From assembly GCF_006516955.1 (NCBI RefSeq), contig NZ_VHLG01000003.1, positions 372,001 to 436,000 of the forward strand: a DNA stretch of 64,000 bases, written 5' to 3'. Below the pieces are notes generated by a model that was not told the origin of the DNA, did not search any database, and was given only the letters and a program-made list of their open reading frames with translations. The number at the start of each line of letters is the position of its first letter. Positions within the stretch are counted from its first letter, which is position 1. Positions 33,411 through 42,664 of the stretch are shown here, one piece after another. Both the position numbers and the translations under genes were made by a program. This DNA is from Martelella alba (GTDB lineage: Bacteria > Pseudomonadota > Alphaproteobacteria > Rhizobiales > Rhizobiaceae).

Positions 33411-33898
33411 CAAGGTCTCGTCACGTTTTCCGAGCGCTGGGCTGACGCAGGGTTCCGCGCACATTCTAGCGTCGATTCAAGCGATGCGACAGGGCGCTGT
33501 CCAGCGCTATTGGAATTTATTCCAGTCCAAATGACTGAAAAAGCAGCATTATCACTCCGAGAGTTGCAATTTTGGTACAGCAAATGCAAATGAAAGCCTC
33601 GTTGTGCCCAATTGCTATGCAAATCGATCTGAATCGGATAAGAACACAACCGTCTTTTCTCTAACGAACGCAGGAGGCATCGGAATGAGTGATATCTACC
33701 CAGCTGTGATGCTCGGCGTTCTGCCCGTACGGGCCGCCTGATCTTCCGGGCTTGTTTCTTTTCACATCCAGAAATTTTTCTTTTGTCCTGACGCGGGATC
33801 GACATGCCCGTGTCTCTGCTTTCCGGGTCGCCTGACGCCTGTCTTGTGTCTTTTGCGTCTGCGATTTTTGCCGAAAGCAGGTCGAACGGAGTTTTGTC
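33411..33898. other. 488-bp intergenic region before the first ABC exporter
   Basis: The region contains the promoter side of the divergent FUSC gene, an 18-codon ORF with a strong ribosome site (33685-33741) and the palindrome GCCCGTACGGGC (33723-33734) at the ORF end. The stretch from 33742 to 33890 is T-rich and non-coding by eye. Confidence 0.5.
33685..33741 (+). CDS. Short upstream ORF (18 residues), possible leader peptide
   Basis: CAGGAGGCATCGGA precedes an ATG that opens an 18-residue ORF, MSDIYPAVMLGVLPVRAA, ending in TGA. The last codons overlap the palindrome GCCCGTACGGGC. The ORF lies 158 bases before the ABC exporter start on the same strand. The strong ribosome site suggests it is translated. 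A regulatory leader peptide, as used for some drug exporters, is the natural hypothesis; a decayed gene start is the alternative. Confidence 0.4.
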   Translation: MSDIYPAVMLGVLPVRAA

Positions 33899-35755
33899 AT
33901 GTTTGGCTGGTTTGAACAGCGCTTGAATGCTTATCCTCAAGAGGAGCCGAACACGCCGCCCAACGGCCTGTTCAGGTTCCTGTGGCATTATTCGAAGCCG
34001 GCATTGCCGTGGCTGATCGCCATGTCGATCAGTTCCGCGATCATTGCTGTCGGTGAAGTTATTCTGTTCCAGTTTCTGGGCGATATCGTCAACTGGCTGT
34101 CGACGGCAGACCGGGCGACCTTCCTGCAATCGGAATGGCCGCGCCTGGCCGGCATGGCGGCACTGGTGCTTTTCATCCTGCCGGCGGTCGTGATCTTTGA
34201 TTCGCTGGTCATGCACCAGACGCTACTCGGTAACTTTCCGATGATCGCGCGCTGGCAGATGCATCGCTATCTGCTGCGGCACGGCATGAATTTCTTTGCT
34301 AACGAGTTTGCCGGCCGGGTTTCCACCAAGGTCATGCAAACCTCTCTGGCGGTGCGCGAAACGGTGATGAAGGCGCTGGACGTATTTGTCTATGTCTTCA
34401 CCTTCTTCATCACCATGCTGGTGGTCGTCGGATCTGCGGACTGGCGCATGCTGCTGCCGCTGCTGCTGTGGATTTCGGTCTATATCGGGCTGATCGCCTT
34501 CTTCGTGCCGCGTCTGAAAAAGATTTCGGCCGATCAGGCGGATGCGCGCTCGATGATGACGGGCCGGATCGTCGACAGTTACACCAATATCGCCACGGTG
34601 AAGCTGTTTTCACATGCCGGTCGCGAGGCCGTCTATGCCAAGGAAAGCATGGATGGCTTCCTCGATACGGTCTATCGGCAAATGCGGCGGATCACCCAGT
34701 TCCAGGCGCTGGTCTATATCAACAACGCCATGGCCCTGTTTCTGATTGCCGGGCTTGGCATTGGCCTGTGGATCAGCGGTCATATCGCAGTCGGCGCGAT
34801 CGCGGTTGCCATCGGCCTAGCCATGCGCATCAATGGCATGTCGCAGTGGATCATGTGGGAAGTCTCGGCTCTGTTCGAGAATATCGGCACGGTCTATGAC
34901 GGCATGGGGATGATGACCAAGACGCATGAGGTCGTTGACGCTGCCGATGCAAAGGCGCTGACGGTCGAAAAGGGCGGGATTGTCTATGACGATGTCACCT
35001 TCAATTACGGGCGGAAGAAGGGCGTGGTGGAAAACCTTACTCTGGAAATCCGTCCCGGTGAGAAGGTTGGTCTGGTCGGGCGCTCCGGTGCGGGCAAGAC
35101 CACGCTGATGAACATGCTGCTGCGCTTCTATGATCTGGAAGGCGGTCGCATCCTCATCGATGGTCAGAATGTCGCGACGGTGACGCAGGAAAGCCTTCGG
35201 GCCAATATCGGCGTGGTGACGCAGGATACCTCGCTGCTGCATCGCTCGATCCGCGACAACATCGCCTATTCGCATCCCGAAGCCAGCGATGAGGCGGTGA
35301 TTGCCGCGGCCAAACGCGCCAATGCCTGGGACTTCATTCAGGGGCTTTCCGACATGAAGGGGCGCACCGGTCTTGATGCCCATGTCGGTGAGCGCGGTGT
35401 GAAGCTTTCCGGCGGTCAGCGCCAGCGTATCGCCATTGCGCGGGTGTTCCTGAAGGACGCGCCGATCCTGATCCTGGATGAAGCGACATCGGCGCTTGAT
35501 TCCGAGGTCGAGGCGGCCATTCAGGAAAGCCTGTTCGGGCTGATGGAAGGAAAGACGGTCATCGCGATTGCGCACCGGCTTTCGACCCTGACCGAGATGG
35601 ACCGGTTGATCGTCCTCGACAAGGGGCAGATCGTCGAGACCGGGACGCATCAGGCTCTGGCGCATGGCAGCGGCATTTATGCCGATCTGTGGCGGCGCCA
35701 GTCGGGTGGGTTCCTGGCTGATGAACCGGCCACGTCGGAAGCTGCTGCCGAATAA
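33899..35755 (+). CDS. ABC exporter, fused membrane and ATPase domains (first of a pair)
   Basis: A 618-residue half-transporter: six transmembrane helices (about residues 35-320) then an ABC ATPase with Walker A GRSGAGKTT, Q-loop VVTQDTSLLHRS, signature LSGGQRQRIAIARVF and Walker B ILILDEATSALD with the catalytic Glu present. It most resembles lipid or multidrug exporters of the MsbA/McjD-like class B group. It starts at the ATG 33899 (MFGWFEQRLNAYP). The next gene is a close paralogue on the same strand, so the pair may form a heterodimer or two homodimers. The substrate is unknown. Confidence 0.92.
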   Translation: MFGWFEQRLNAYPQEEPNTPPNGLFRFLWHYSKPALPWLIAMSISSAIIAVGEVILFQFLGDIVNWLSTADRATFLQSEWPRLAGMAALVLFILPAVVIFDSLVMHQTLLGNFPMIARWQMHRYLLRHGMNFFANEFAGRVSTKVMQTSLAVRETVMKALDVFVYVFTFFITMLVVVGSADWRMLLPLLLWISVYIGLIAFFVPRLKKISADQADARSMMTGRIVDSYTNIATVKLFSHAGREAVYAKESMDGFLDTVYRQMRRITQFQALVYINNAMALFLIAGLGIGLWISGHIAVGAIAVAIGLAMRINGMSQWIMWEVSALFENIGTVYDGMGMMTKTHEVVDAADAKALTVEKGGIVYDDVTFNYGRKKGVVENLTLEIRPGEKVGLVGRSGAGKTTLMNMLLRFYDLEGGRILIDGQNVATVTQESLRANIGVVTQDTSLLHRSIRDNIAYSHPEASDEAVIAAAKRANAWDFIQGLSDMKGRTGLDAHVGERGVKLSGGQRQRIAIARVFLKDAPILILDEATSALDSEVEAAIQESLFGLMEGKTVIAIAHRLSTLTEMDRLIVLDKGQIVETGTHQALAHGSGIYADLWRRQSGGFLADEPATSEAAAE

Positions 35756-35762
35756 AATCACG

Positions 35763-36034
35763 AAAGCCGGGTGCGTGAGGGATCCGGCTTTCATCAGGCT
35801 GTTGACAAAGTGATTCAGCTTGTCTGTTTTGGGGGATAACCACACCTCCATCGTCATCCCCGTGCTTGTCACGGGGACCCATATTCTTAAGGCTTTGAAT
35901 AAGCTGAGTCTCTTGCAGCGCGGACGCGCGCCGGCTTGGATGCCTGTGGACCAAGCACAGGCATGACGTTAGCGAAGGAAATAGGGTTTGTCAGCAATCT
36001 GGTGAAAGCTGGGTTCCAAAAAGACCCGGCTTTC
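35763..36034. repeat. Nested inverted-repeat element, copy 2
   Basis: It fills the gap between the two ABC genes. The core (35852-36000) aligns to copy 1 (1677-1822), including the palindromic ends GTCATCCCCGTG... and ...CACAGGCATGAC. Outer arms 35763-35811 and 35987-36034 are complementary to each other: each holds a GAAAGCCGG...GGCTTTC hairpin and a GACAAA/TTTGTC motif. These outer hairpins are unlike those of copy 1. The left hairpin is also placed to act as a terminator of the first ABC gene. Confidence 0.85.
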
Positions 36035-36080
36035 AGTGTTTTCATTTTACCTTGTTCTCATTTTAATATATGCGGTTGTC

Positions 36081-37949
36081 ATGTTTTTTCGCGCTATTTC
36101 ACGTGTTTTCGAAAACTGGATTGATCCCTTTGCGGAGCGGCCGGCCGCCATGCCGCCGACGCAGCTGTGGGCGTTCATTCTTTATCATGTCCGCCAGGGC
36201 AAATGGCCCTTCATTGCCATGCTGGTCATTGGCGGTGGCGTTGCGCTCATGGAAACGGCCTCCTTCTGGTTCATGGGCGTGCTGATTGACTTTCTGAGCG
36301 ACACGCCGCGCGAGGCTGGCTGGACCGGGTTGATTGCCGATCATGGCTGGGCGCTTTTCGGCATGGCCTTTGCCATGGTGGTGTTGCGCTTCCTGTTCAC
36401 ATCGCTGCAGACTCTTCTGGAAGAGCAGACGCTCGTCTGCGGCTTCGTCAATCTGGTCCGTTGGCAGAATTATCGCTATGTCGCACGCCAGTCGCTGGAT
36501 TTCTTCCAGAATGATTTCGCCGGGCGCATCGTCACCAAGGTGACGCAGGCGGGCCAGGCGATCGGCGACCTGATGTCGGCGCTTTTGCAGGTCGTCTGGT
36601 TCATGGTCATCTACACGGTTTCGACCCTCATTCTGATGGCTGGGCTCAACTGGCGTTTTGCCGCGCTGATTGGTGTCTGGATCGGCATTTTCGCGCTGCT
36701 GGCCTGGTATTTCGTTCCGAAGATCCGCGAAAATGCCAAGGAACTGGCCGAAGCAAATTCGGTCATGACGGGGCGGATGGTCGATTCCTATTCGAACATT
36801 TTGACGCTGAAGCTGTTCGGTCGCGACAGCATGAATGATGACTATATGCGCGGCGGTTTCGAGCGACTCTTGGATCGCGCCCGGCGCTTCACCCGGCTGA
36901 TCACGGGCGTGCGTTCATCGCTCTCGCTTCTGTCCGGCATCATGATCACGCTGATTGCAGGGCTGTCCGTTCAATACTGGTTCGCCGATACGCTGACCTC
37001 CGGCGAGGTTGCCTTCACCATCGGTCTGGCGCTGCGCCTCAGCATGCTTTTGGGGCGGATGATGATGCAGATGAACGGTATCATGCGTTCGCTCGGCACC
37101 GTGCAGAATTCAGCCGAACTGATCGCCCAGCCGATCCGTCTGGTCGATCAGCCGGAAGCGGGAACGCTTGAGGTGAAGCGTCCGGCGGTGTCCTTTGAAA
37201 ATGTCAGCTTTTCCTATGGCGCAGCGAAGGGGCGGCCTGTCATCCGCAATCTGTCACTCGATATCGCGCCGGGTGAGAAGGTCGGCATTGTTGGCCGTTC
37301 GGGCGCTGGGAAGTCGACCCTCGTCAACCTGCTATTGCGTTTTTATGATCTGGAATCCGGCCGGATCCTGATCGACGGTCAGGACATTGCAACCGTTACT
37401 CAGGAAAGCCTGCGCGCGCGGATCGGCATGGTGACACAGGATACCGCCCTTCTGCACCGGGCGATCCGCGACAATATCAGCTTTGGCCAGAACGAGGCTG
37501 AAGAGGAAGAACTCTGGCAGGCGGCGGCGCGCGCCGAGGCCGATGATTTCATCGCCACGCTGGAGGATCAACGCGGCCGCAAGGGGTTCGATGCCTTTGT
37601 CGGCGAGCGTGGTGTCAAGCTTTCCGGCGGCCAGCGCCAGCGCATCGCCATTGCCCGTGTGATGCTGAAGGATGCGCCGATCCTGGTGCTGGACGAGGCG
37701 ACTTCGGCGCTTGATTCAGAGGTCGAGGCGGCGATCCAGTCCAATCTGTTGCGCCTGATGGAGGGCAAGACCGTGCTCGCCATCGCCCACCGATTGTCAA
37801 CCATTGCCGCCCTTGACCGCCTTATCATTATGGACAAGGGCGAGATTGTCGAAATGGGAAGCCACGAGGATCTGCTTAAGTCAGGTGGCATCTATGCCGG
37901 GCTGTGGGCGCGTCAGTCCGGGGGCTTCCTGCCGGAAACGGCCGAGTAG
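36081..37949 (+). CDS. ABC exporter, fused membrane and ATPase domains (second of a pair)
   Basis: A 622-residue paralogue of the gene upstream: N-terminal amphipathic stretch (MFFRAISRVFENWIDPFAER), six transmembrane helices, then the ATPase with Walker A GRSGAGKST, signature LSGGQRQRIAIARVML and Walker B ILVLDEATSALD. Both nucleotide-site halves look catalytically complete, unlike many heterodimeric exporters in which one site is degenerate. The ATG at 36081 was chosen because it gives the same start pattern (GTCATGTTT) and N terminus as the first gene; a GTG at 36036 sits on the edge of the repeat. The substrate is unknown. Confidence 0.92.
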   Translation: MFFRAISRVFENWIDPFAERPAAMPPTQLWAFILYHVRQGKWPFIAMLVIGGGVALMETASFWFMGVLIDFLSDTPREAGWTGLIADHGWALFGMAFAMVVLRFLFTSLQTLLEEQTLVCGFVNLVRWQNYRYVARQSLDFFQNDFAGRIVTKVTQAGQAIGDLMSALLQVVWFMVIYTVSTLILMAGLNWRFAALIGVWIGIFALLAWYFVPKIRENAKELAEANSVMTGRMVDSYSNILTLKLFGRDSMNDDYMRGGFERLLDRARRFTRLITGVRSSLSLLSGIMITLIAGLSVQYWFADTLTSGEVAFTIGLALRLSMLLGRMMMQMNGIMRSLGTVQNSAELIAQPIRLVDQPEAGTLEVKRPAVSFENVSFSYGAAKGRPVIRNLSLDIAPGEKVGIVGRSGAGKSTLVNLLLRFYDLESGRILIDGQDIATVTQESLRARIGMVTQDTALLHRAIRDNISFGQNEAEEEELWQAAARAEADDFIATLEDQRGRKGFDAFVGERGVKLSGGQRQRIAIARVMLKDAPILVLDEATSALDSEVEAAIQSNLLRLMEGKTVLAIAHRLSTIAALDRLIIMDKGEIVEMGSHEDLLKSGGIYAGLWARQSGGFLPETAE

Positions 37950-37955
37950 AGCCGG

Positions 37956-38903
37956 TCAATTCTGCGCGTTATCGCTTTCGCCAATGGAAATCTCGGCCGT
38001 CAATCCGTAGTGGTTCGAACCGAGATTGTCCTCTATCCGTTGAAGCCTGTCGATATGTGCAGGCGGGCGCACGAAGATATGATCGATGGCAAGGCCCAGT
38101 GAAGGAGCGGCAACAGGCCAGGTCTTGGGTTGGTGGGCCGCTGTCCGAAGCCCGGTGACACGCAGGAAACGTTGCATGTCGCCTGCCAGAATGGAAGAGT
38201 TGAAATCGCCGGCAACAATGACGGGCTCCTTGCTTTGCCGCCATCCGCGTTGACCGGCTGTCTGTAACTCGTCGATGTGAAAATCATCATAGTATGGCTT
38301 GGTGAGATGCATACCGATTACGGTGACCGTCTGATCGGAGACCGTGATACGCGCCTGCATGTAACGATCAGGGCGTAGCTTCCCGATGGATGTTACGATT
38401 GCGTTCTGGAGTGGATGGCGCGAGAGGATCAGCAGATCGCAGGTCTGGGTTTTTTCGCCACAGCCCAGCCGGTAAGGATAGGTCTTTGACAGTTGCGGCA
38501 GGTGGCTGGCCATTGTACCTGCTTCGAGGATGAAGGCGATGTCGGCATCTGCCGATTGGAGAAAGGCCGCGACCTTGTCGGCCTGGGTGTTGCTCTCGAG
38601 AATATTGAATTCGACCACTTTCAGCTTTGGTCCTGTCTTGTTGACGGCGACGGGCTGCTCAAAATGCGTGCCGAGATAATTCAGATAGACCAGCATTGCC
38701 AGCGACAACCCGAGCGGGACGATCGAATTTGGCCACTGCCCGGTTGCCAGCAAAAGCAGTGACAGGATGAGGGCAAAGATTGCCAGATGAAGCCGCATGC
38801 CGCCGATGAAGGAAAAGAACCAGGAATTTGAAAAAACCGGGATTACACACAGAATAAGGGCGAGCAGCGCCGAGGCGCTGAGAAGTGTCGAAATCGTTTT
38901 CAA
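37956..38903 (-). CDS. Membrane-anchored endonuclease/exonuclease/phosphatase family protein
   Basis: A 315-residue protein. Three hydrophobic helices fill residues 1-80; the rest is the EEP fold: VVEFNILESN, AFILEAG, VIVAGDFNSS, LAIDHIFV and GSNHYGLTAE, which supply the metal-binding Asn, Glu, Asp and the catalytic His. The catalytic domain should face the periplasm. EEP enzymes cleave DNA, phosphoinositides or sphingomyelin; this rhizobial group is uncharacterised. It ends seven bases after the ABC gene stop, convergent. Confidence 0.88.
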   Translation of the reverse strand: MKTISTLLSASALLALILCVIPVFSNSWFFSFIGGMRLHLAIFALILSLLLLATGQWPNSIVPLGLSLAMLVYLNYLGTHFEQPVAVNKTGPKLKVVEFNILESNTQADKVAAFLQSADADIAFILEAGTMASHLPQLSKTYPYRLGCGEKTQTCDLLILSRHPLQNAIVTSIGKLRPDRYMQARITVSDQTVTVIGMHLTKPYYDDFHIDELQTAGQRGWRQSKEPVIVAGDFNSSILAGDMQRFLRVTGLRTAAHQPKTWPVAAPSLGLAIDHIFVRPPAHIDRLQRIEDNLGSNHYGLTAEISIGESDNAQN

Positions 38904-39162
38904 ATTGATGTTCCGCAGGAGATGAACGAATAGGCACTTTTAAAATCAAGCGCAGTTTAGCATGCGGTGCGTTTGTCAGGCAATTATGAACCGATATCTG
39001 GCATTTCTTATATGGCGCAAATACGGCCGAGACTGGACATCAACCGGTATCGCGCTTAAAACTTTATGATCATAACAGAAGCCGGTCGCGCTTCCGTCGG
39101 GGGACCGACATGGGAGAGGGGGCGCCAAACGGTGTCAGGCACTGGCGGATGGAGGGTTTGCT

Positions 39163-39741
39163 GTGCAGGAAGAAAATGTGCCGTCGGATGCCTCCGGCGA
39201 GCCTACCCGGCGTGATTTTCTTTTTTTGACCACAGGCGTTGCCGCCGCTGTGGGGGGCGTTGCTGCGGCCTGGCCTTTCATTGATCAGATGCAGCCGGAT
39301 GCCTCGACACTGGCGCTCTCGGTAGTGGAGGTGGATGTGTCGAGCCTTGAACCGGGCATGTCGCTTACTGTCAAATGGCGCGGCAAACCGGTTTTCATCC
39401 GCAATCGCACAGACAGGGAAATCGAGGAAGCCAAGGCCGTGCCGCTTGTCGATTTGAAAGATCCGGTCGCACGCAATGCCAATCTGGCTGCTGATGCCAC
39501 GGCCACGGATATCGATCGCTCGGCCGGTGACGGCAAGGAAAACTGGATCGTCATGATCGGCTCCTGCACCCATCTTGGCTGCATTCCGATCGGCCAGTCC
39601 GGGGATTTCGGCGGCTGGTTCTGTCCCTGCCACGGTTCGCATTACGATACGGCCGGCCGCATTCGCAAGGGACCTGCACCGCAGAACCTGGCTGTTCCTG
39701 TTTTCACATTCGCTTCCGACACCGTGATCCGGATTGGCTGA
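39163..39741 (+). CDS. petA: Ubiquinol-cytochrome c reductase, Rieske iron-sulfur subunit
   Basis: A 192-residue Rieske protein of the cytochrome bc1 complex. The N terminus has a twin-arginine signal-anchor ([11 protein letters not shown] and a hydrophobic helix). The [2Fe-2S] site is CTHLGC (first Cys and His) and CPCHGSHYD (second Cys and His), with the disulfide Cys in each box. The start is GTG at 39163 after GGAGGGTTTGCT. It is the first gene of a three-gene operon with cytochrome b 11 bases downstream. About 259 bp upstream hold the promoter region; I did not recognise a regulator site there. Confidence 0.97.
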   Translation: MQEENVPSDASGEPTRRDFLFLTTGVAAAVGGVAAAWPFIDQMQPDASTLALSVVEVDVSSLEPGMSLTVKWRGKPVFIRNRTDREIEEAKAVPLVDLKDPVARNANLAADATATDIDRSAGDGKENWIVMIGSCTHLGCIPIGQSGDFGGWFCPCHGSHYDTAGRIRKGPAPQNLAVPVFTFASDTVIRIG

Positions 39742-39752
39742 GGGGACAACCG

Positions 39753-41033
39753 ATGAGTGATCATTCGACCTACGTGCCGAAAAGCGGTGTCGCCCGATGG
39801 ATCGACAGCCGCCTGCCGCTGCCGCGCCTCGTGCATGACAGTTTTGTGTCCTATCCTGTGCCGCGCAATCTGAACTATGCCTATACGTTTGGCGCCATGC
39901 TGTCGGTCATGCTGGTGGTGCAGATTGCCACTGGCGTGGTGCTGGCGATGCATTATACCGCCTCGACCGACGGCGCTTTTCTCTCTGTCGAGAAGATGAT
40001 GCGTGACGTCAATTATGGCTGGCTGCTGCGCTATATGCATTCCAATGGCGCTTCCTTCTTCTTTGTCGCCGTCTATCTCCATATCGCCCGCGGGCTTTAT
40101 TATGGCTCCTACAAGGCCCCACGAGAGATCCTCTGGATCCTTGGCGTGGTCATCTACCTGCTGATGATGGCGACCGGTTTTATGGGCTATGTGCTGCCCT
40201 GGGGTCAGATGTCATTCTGGGGAGCGACGGTGATCACCGGTTTCTTCACCGCCTTTCCGCTGGTTGGTGACTGGATCCAGCAATTGCTGCTTGGCGGCTT
40301 TGCTGTCGGCCAGCCGACGCTGTCGCGCTTTTTCGCGCTTCATTACCTGCTGCCCTTCATGATCGCCGGTGTGGTGATCCTGCATGTCTGGGCGCTGCAT
40401 GTGACAGGGCAGACCAACCCGACCGGCGTGGAAGTGAAGTCGAAGAGCGATACGGTGCCCTTCACGCCCTATGCGACGCTGAAGGATGCGCTGGGGGTAA
40501 CGGTGTTCCTGATCGTCTATGCCTGGTTCGTGTTCTACCTGCCGAATTTTCTCGGCCATCCGGATAATTATATTCCTGCCGATGCGATGAAGACGCCATC
40601 GCATATCGTGCCGGAATGGTATTATCTGCCCTTCTACGCCATGCTGCGCGCCATCACCTTCAATGTCGGGCCGATCGATTCCAAGCTTGGCGGCGTGCTG
40701 GTGATGTTCGGTTCGATCCTGATCCTGTTCTTCCTGCCCTGGCTGGATACGTCAAAAGTGCGCTCGGCGGCCTACCGGCCCTGGTTCAAACTGTTCTTCT
40801 GGCTGTTTGTTGCCAATGCGCTGATGCTCGGCTGGCTTGGCTCACAGACGGCTGAAGGCATCTATGTGACCATGTCGCAGCTCGGCACGCTTTACTATTT
40901 CGGCTTTTTCCTGGTGATCATGCCGGTGCTGGGGATCGTGGAAAAACCGACCCGAATCCCCAACTCCATCACCGAATCAGTGCTGGAAAAGGCCGAACGG
41001 CGCGCGGCCAGAACCAAGACAAGCGGGGCCTGA
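39753..41033 (+). CDS. petB: Cytochrome b of the bc1 complex
   Basis: A 426-residue membrane protein with eight helices. The heme ligands are the two His pairs in [20 protein letters not shown] and [20 protein letters not shown], with 13-14-residue spacing. PEWYYLPFY is the Qo-site PEWY motif. It transfers electrons between ubiquinol and ubiquinone in the membrane. The length matches alphaproteobacterial single-chain cytochrome b. The ribosome site is AGGGGACAACC before the ATG. Confidence 0.98.
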   Translation: MSDHSTYVPKSGVARWIDSRLPLPRLVHDSFVSYPVPRNLNYAYTFGAMLSVMLVVQIATGVVLAMHYTASTDGAFLSVEKMMRDVNYGWLLRYMHSNGASFFFVAVYLHIARGLYYGSYKAPREILWILGVVIYLLMMATGFMGYVLPWGQMSFWGATVITGFFTAFPLVGDWIQQLLLGGFAVGQPTLSRFFALHYLLPFMIAGVVILHVWALHVTGQTNPTGVEVKSKSDTVPFTPYATLKDALGVTVFLIVYAWFVFYLPNFLGHPDNYIPADAMKTPSHIVPEWYYLPFYAMLRAITFNVGPIDSKLGGVLVMFGSILILFFLPWLDTSKVRSAAYRPWFKLFFWLFVANALMLGWLGSQTAEGIYVTMSQLGTLYYFGFFLVIMPVLGIVEKPTRIPNSITESVLEKAERRAARTKTSGA

Positions 41034-41041
41034 GGGAGACG

Positions 41042-41899
41042 ATGATGAAAAAGCTTCTCGCGCGTTTCCTTCTTGCCGGCCTTCTGGCTCCTGTCTGTCT
41101 CGGTCCGGCCCTTGCAGCGGAGGAGGGAGAGGGTGGTACACCGCATTTCCCGCTGAAACATCCGCCGTCGGAAAGCTGGAGCTTTTCCGGTCCCTTCGGC
41201 ACCTATGATCGCGCCCAGTTGCAGCGCGGTCTCAAGGTCTACAAGGATGTCTGTTCTGCCTGCCACTCGCTCAATCTGGTGGCCTTCCGCAATCTGACGG
41301 ATCTCGGTTATTCTGAAGATCAGGTGAAGGCGCTTGCTGCCGAATACGAAGTGCAGGATGGACCGGACAATGACGGCAATATGTATATGCGCCCGGCCGT
41401 GCCATCCGATTATTTTCCCGCCCCCTTTGCCAATACCGAACAGGCAGCCGCCTCCAATGGCGGTGCCGCACCCCCGGATCTTTCGCTGATGGCGAAGGCA
41501 CGCGGCATCAATCGCGGTTTTCCGACCTTCATTTTCGACATGTTCACCCAGTATCAGGAAGGCGGGCCGGACTATATTCATGCGCTGCTGACCGGCTTTC
41601 AGGATCCGCCGAAAGGGGTGGAGGTGCCGGCCGGCTCCTACTACAACCCCTATTTCGCCAATGCCGCCACCCTTGCCATGGCACCGCCGCTTTCCGATGG
41701 GATCGTGACCTATGATGACGGGACGCCGGAAACAGTGGATCAATATGCCAAAGACGTATCGGCCTTTCTGATGTGGACGGCAGAGCCCAAGCTGGAGGCC
41801 CGCAAGCAGACGGGGCTTGTGGTGATGGTGTTCCTGATCATCCTCACCCTCTTGGTCTACCTCACCAAAAAAGCGGTCTATGCAGGCAAGGATCATTGA
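41042..41899 (+). CDS. petC: Cytochrome c1 of the bc1 complex
   Basis: A 285-residue c-type cytochrome. A cleavable signal (ending near LAAEEGEGG) precedes the heme motif CSACHS. The sixth ligand Met is in ATLAMAPPLSDG. A C-terminal helix (VVMVFLIILTLLVYLTKK) anchors it in the membrane with the heme domain periplasmic. Two adjacent ATG codons (41042 and 41045) could start it. It is the last gene of petABC; no strong hairpin follows. Confidence 0.97.
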   Translation: MMKKLLARFLLAGLLAPVCLGPALAAEEGEGGTPHFPLKHPPSESWSFSGPFGTYDRAQLQRGLKVYKDVCSACHSLNLVAFRNLTDLGYSEDQVKALAAEYEVQDGPDNDGNMYMRPAVPSDYFPAPFANTEQAAASNGGAAPPDLSLMAKARGINRGFPTFIFDMFTQYQEGGPDYIHALLTGFQDPPKGVEVPAGSYYNPYFANAATLAMAPPLSDGIVTYDDGTPETVDQYAKDVSAFLMWTAEPKLEARKQTGLVVMVFLIILTLLVYLTKKAVYAGKDH

Positions 41900-42038
41900 T
41901 TTTTACGCTGCAAACGTGAACAAAAGAGGCGTTTGCCGCCGTGTTCGTCGCGGCATGCGACCTACCGCGACACCGGTGCTGCCGGCTTGCCCGCGAACGG
42001 GTCGGCAGAATAGTGGATACTGAAAGGAATTCTGGCAT

Positions 42039-42578
42039 ATGAGCGCCAAATATGAGCTGGCTGATTCAATTCGGTCGATCCCCGACTACCCCAAGCCCGG
42101 CATTATCTTCCGCGACATCACCACGCTTCTGGGCGATGCCCGCGCTTTCAGGCGTGCGGTCGATGAACTGGTTCAGCCCTATGTCGGCATGAAGATCGAC
42201 AAGGTCGCCGGTATTGAGGCGCGCGGTTTCATTCTCGGCGGCGCACTGGCCCATCAACTTTCCGCGGGCTTTATCCCGATCCGCAAGAAGGGCAAGCTGC
42301 CCGACAAGACTGTGAGCATGACCTACAGCCTGGAATATGGCGAAGACGAAATGGAAATGCATGTCGATGCGATCAAACCGGGCGAGAAGGTCATTCTTGT
42401 CGATGATCTGATTGCCACCGGTGGCACAGCTGAAGGCGCGGTGAAGCTGCTGCGCCAGATTGGCGCCGAGATCGTCTCGGCCTGCTTCATCATCGATCTG
42501 GTTGATCTGCCCGGCCGCAAGAAGCTCGAAGCCATGGATGTCGAGGTTCGTTCGCTGGTTCAGTTCGAAGGCCATTGA
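42039..42578 (+). CDS. apt: Adenine phosphoribosyltransferase
   Basis: A 179-residue purine salvage enzyme that makes AMP from adenine and PRPP. The PRPP motif [17 protein letters not shown] is intact and the N terminus [19 protein letters not shown] is diagnostic. [14 protein letters not shown] is the adenine-side loop. Apt lies downstream of petABC in many rhizobia; whether it shares their transcript is unclear, since 139 bp separate them. A 10-bp inverted repeat follows its stop. Confidence 0.96.
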   Translation: MSAKYELADSIRSIPDYPKPGIIFRDITTLLGDARAFRRAVDELVQPYVGMKIDKVAGIEARGFILGGALAHQLSAGFIPIRKKGKLPDKTVSMTYSLEYGEDEMEMHVDAIKPGEKVILVDDLIATGGTAEGAVKLLRQIGAEIVSACFIIDLVDLPGRKKLEAMDVEVRSLVQFEGH

Positions 42579-42584
42579 GATTTT

Positions 42585-42620
42585 TGCCGGACCCTTCGCC
42601 TGCCGGCGTTGGGTCCGGCA
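42585..42620. repeat. 10-bp inverted repeat after apt
   Basis: TGCCGGACCC (42585-42594) and GGGTCCGGCA (42611-42620). It begins seven bases after the apt stop and could terminate transcription with help, but there is no T-run on either strand. Confidence 0.5.
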
Positions 42621-42664
42621 GACAGGCTGCGCCAGCGAACGCCCCGGTATGTCAGTCTTGCCGG

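Noticed and set aside
38985-39068. 27-codon ORF upstream of petA
   Set aside because: Only a weak ribosome site and no amino-acid cluster that would suggest a leader peptide.
42585-42620. Intrinsic terminator after apt
   Set aside because: Good stem, but the T-run precedes it instead of following it; kept only as an inverted repeat.
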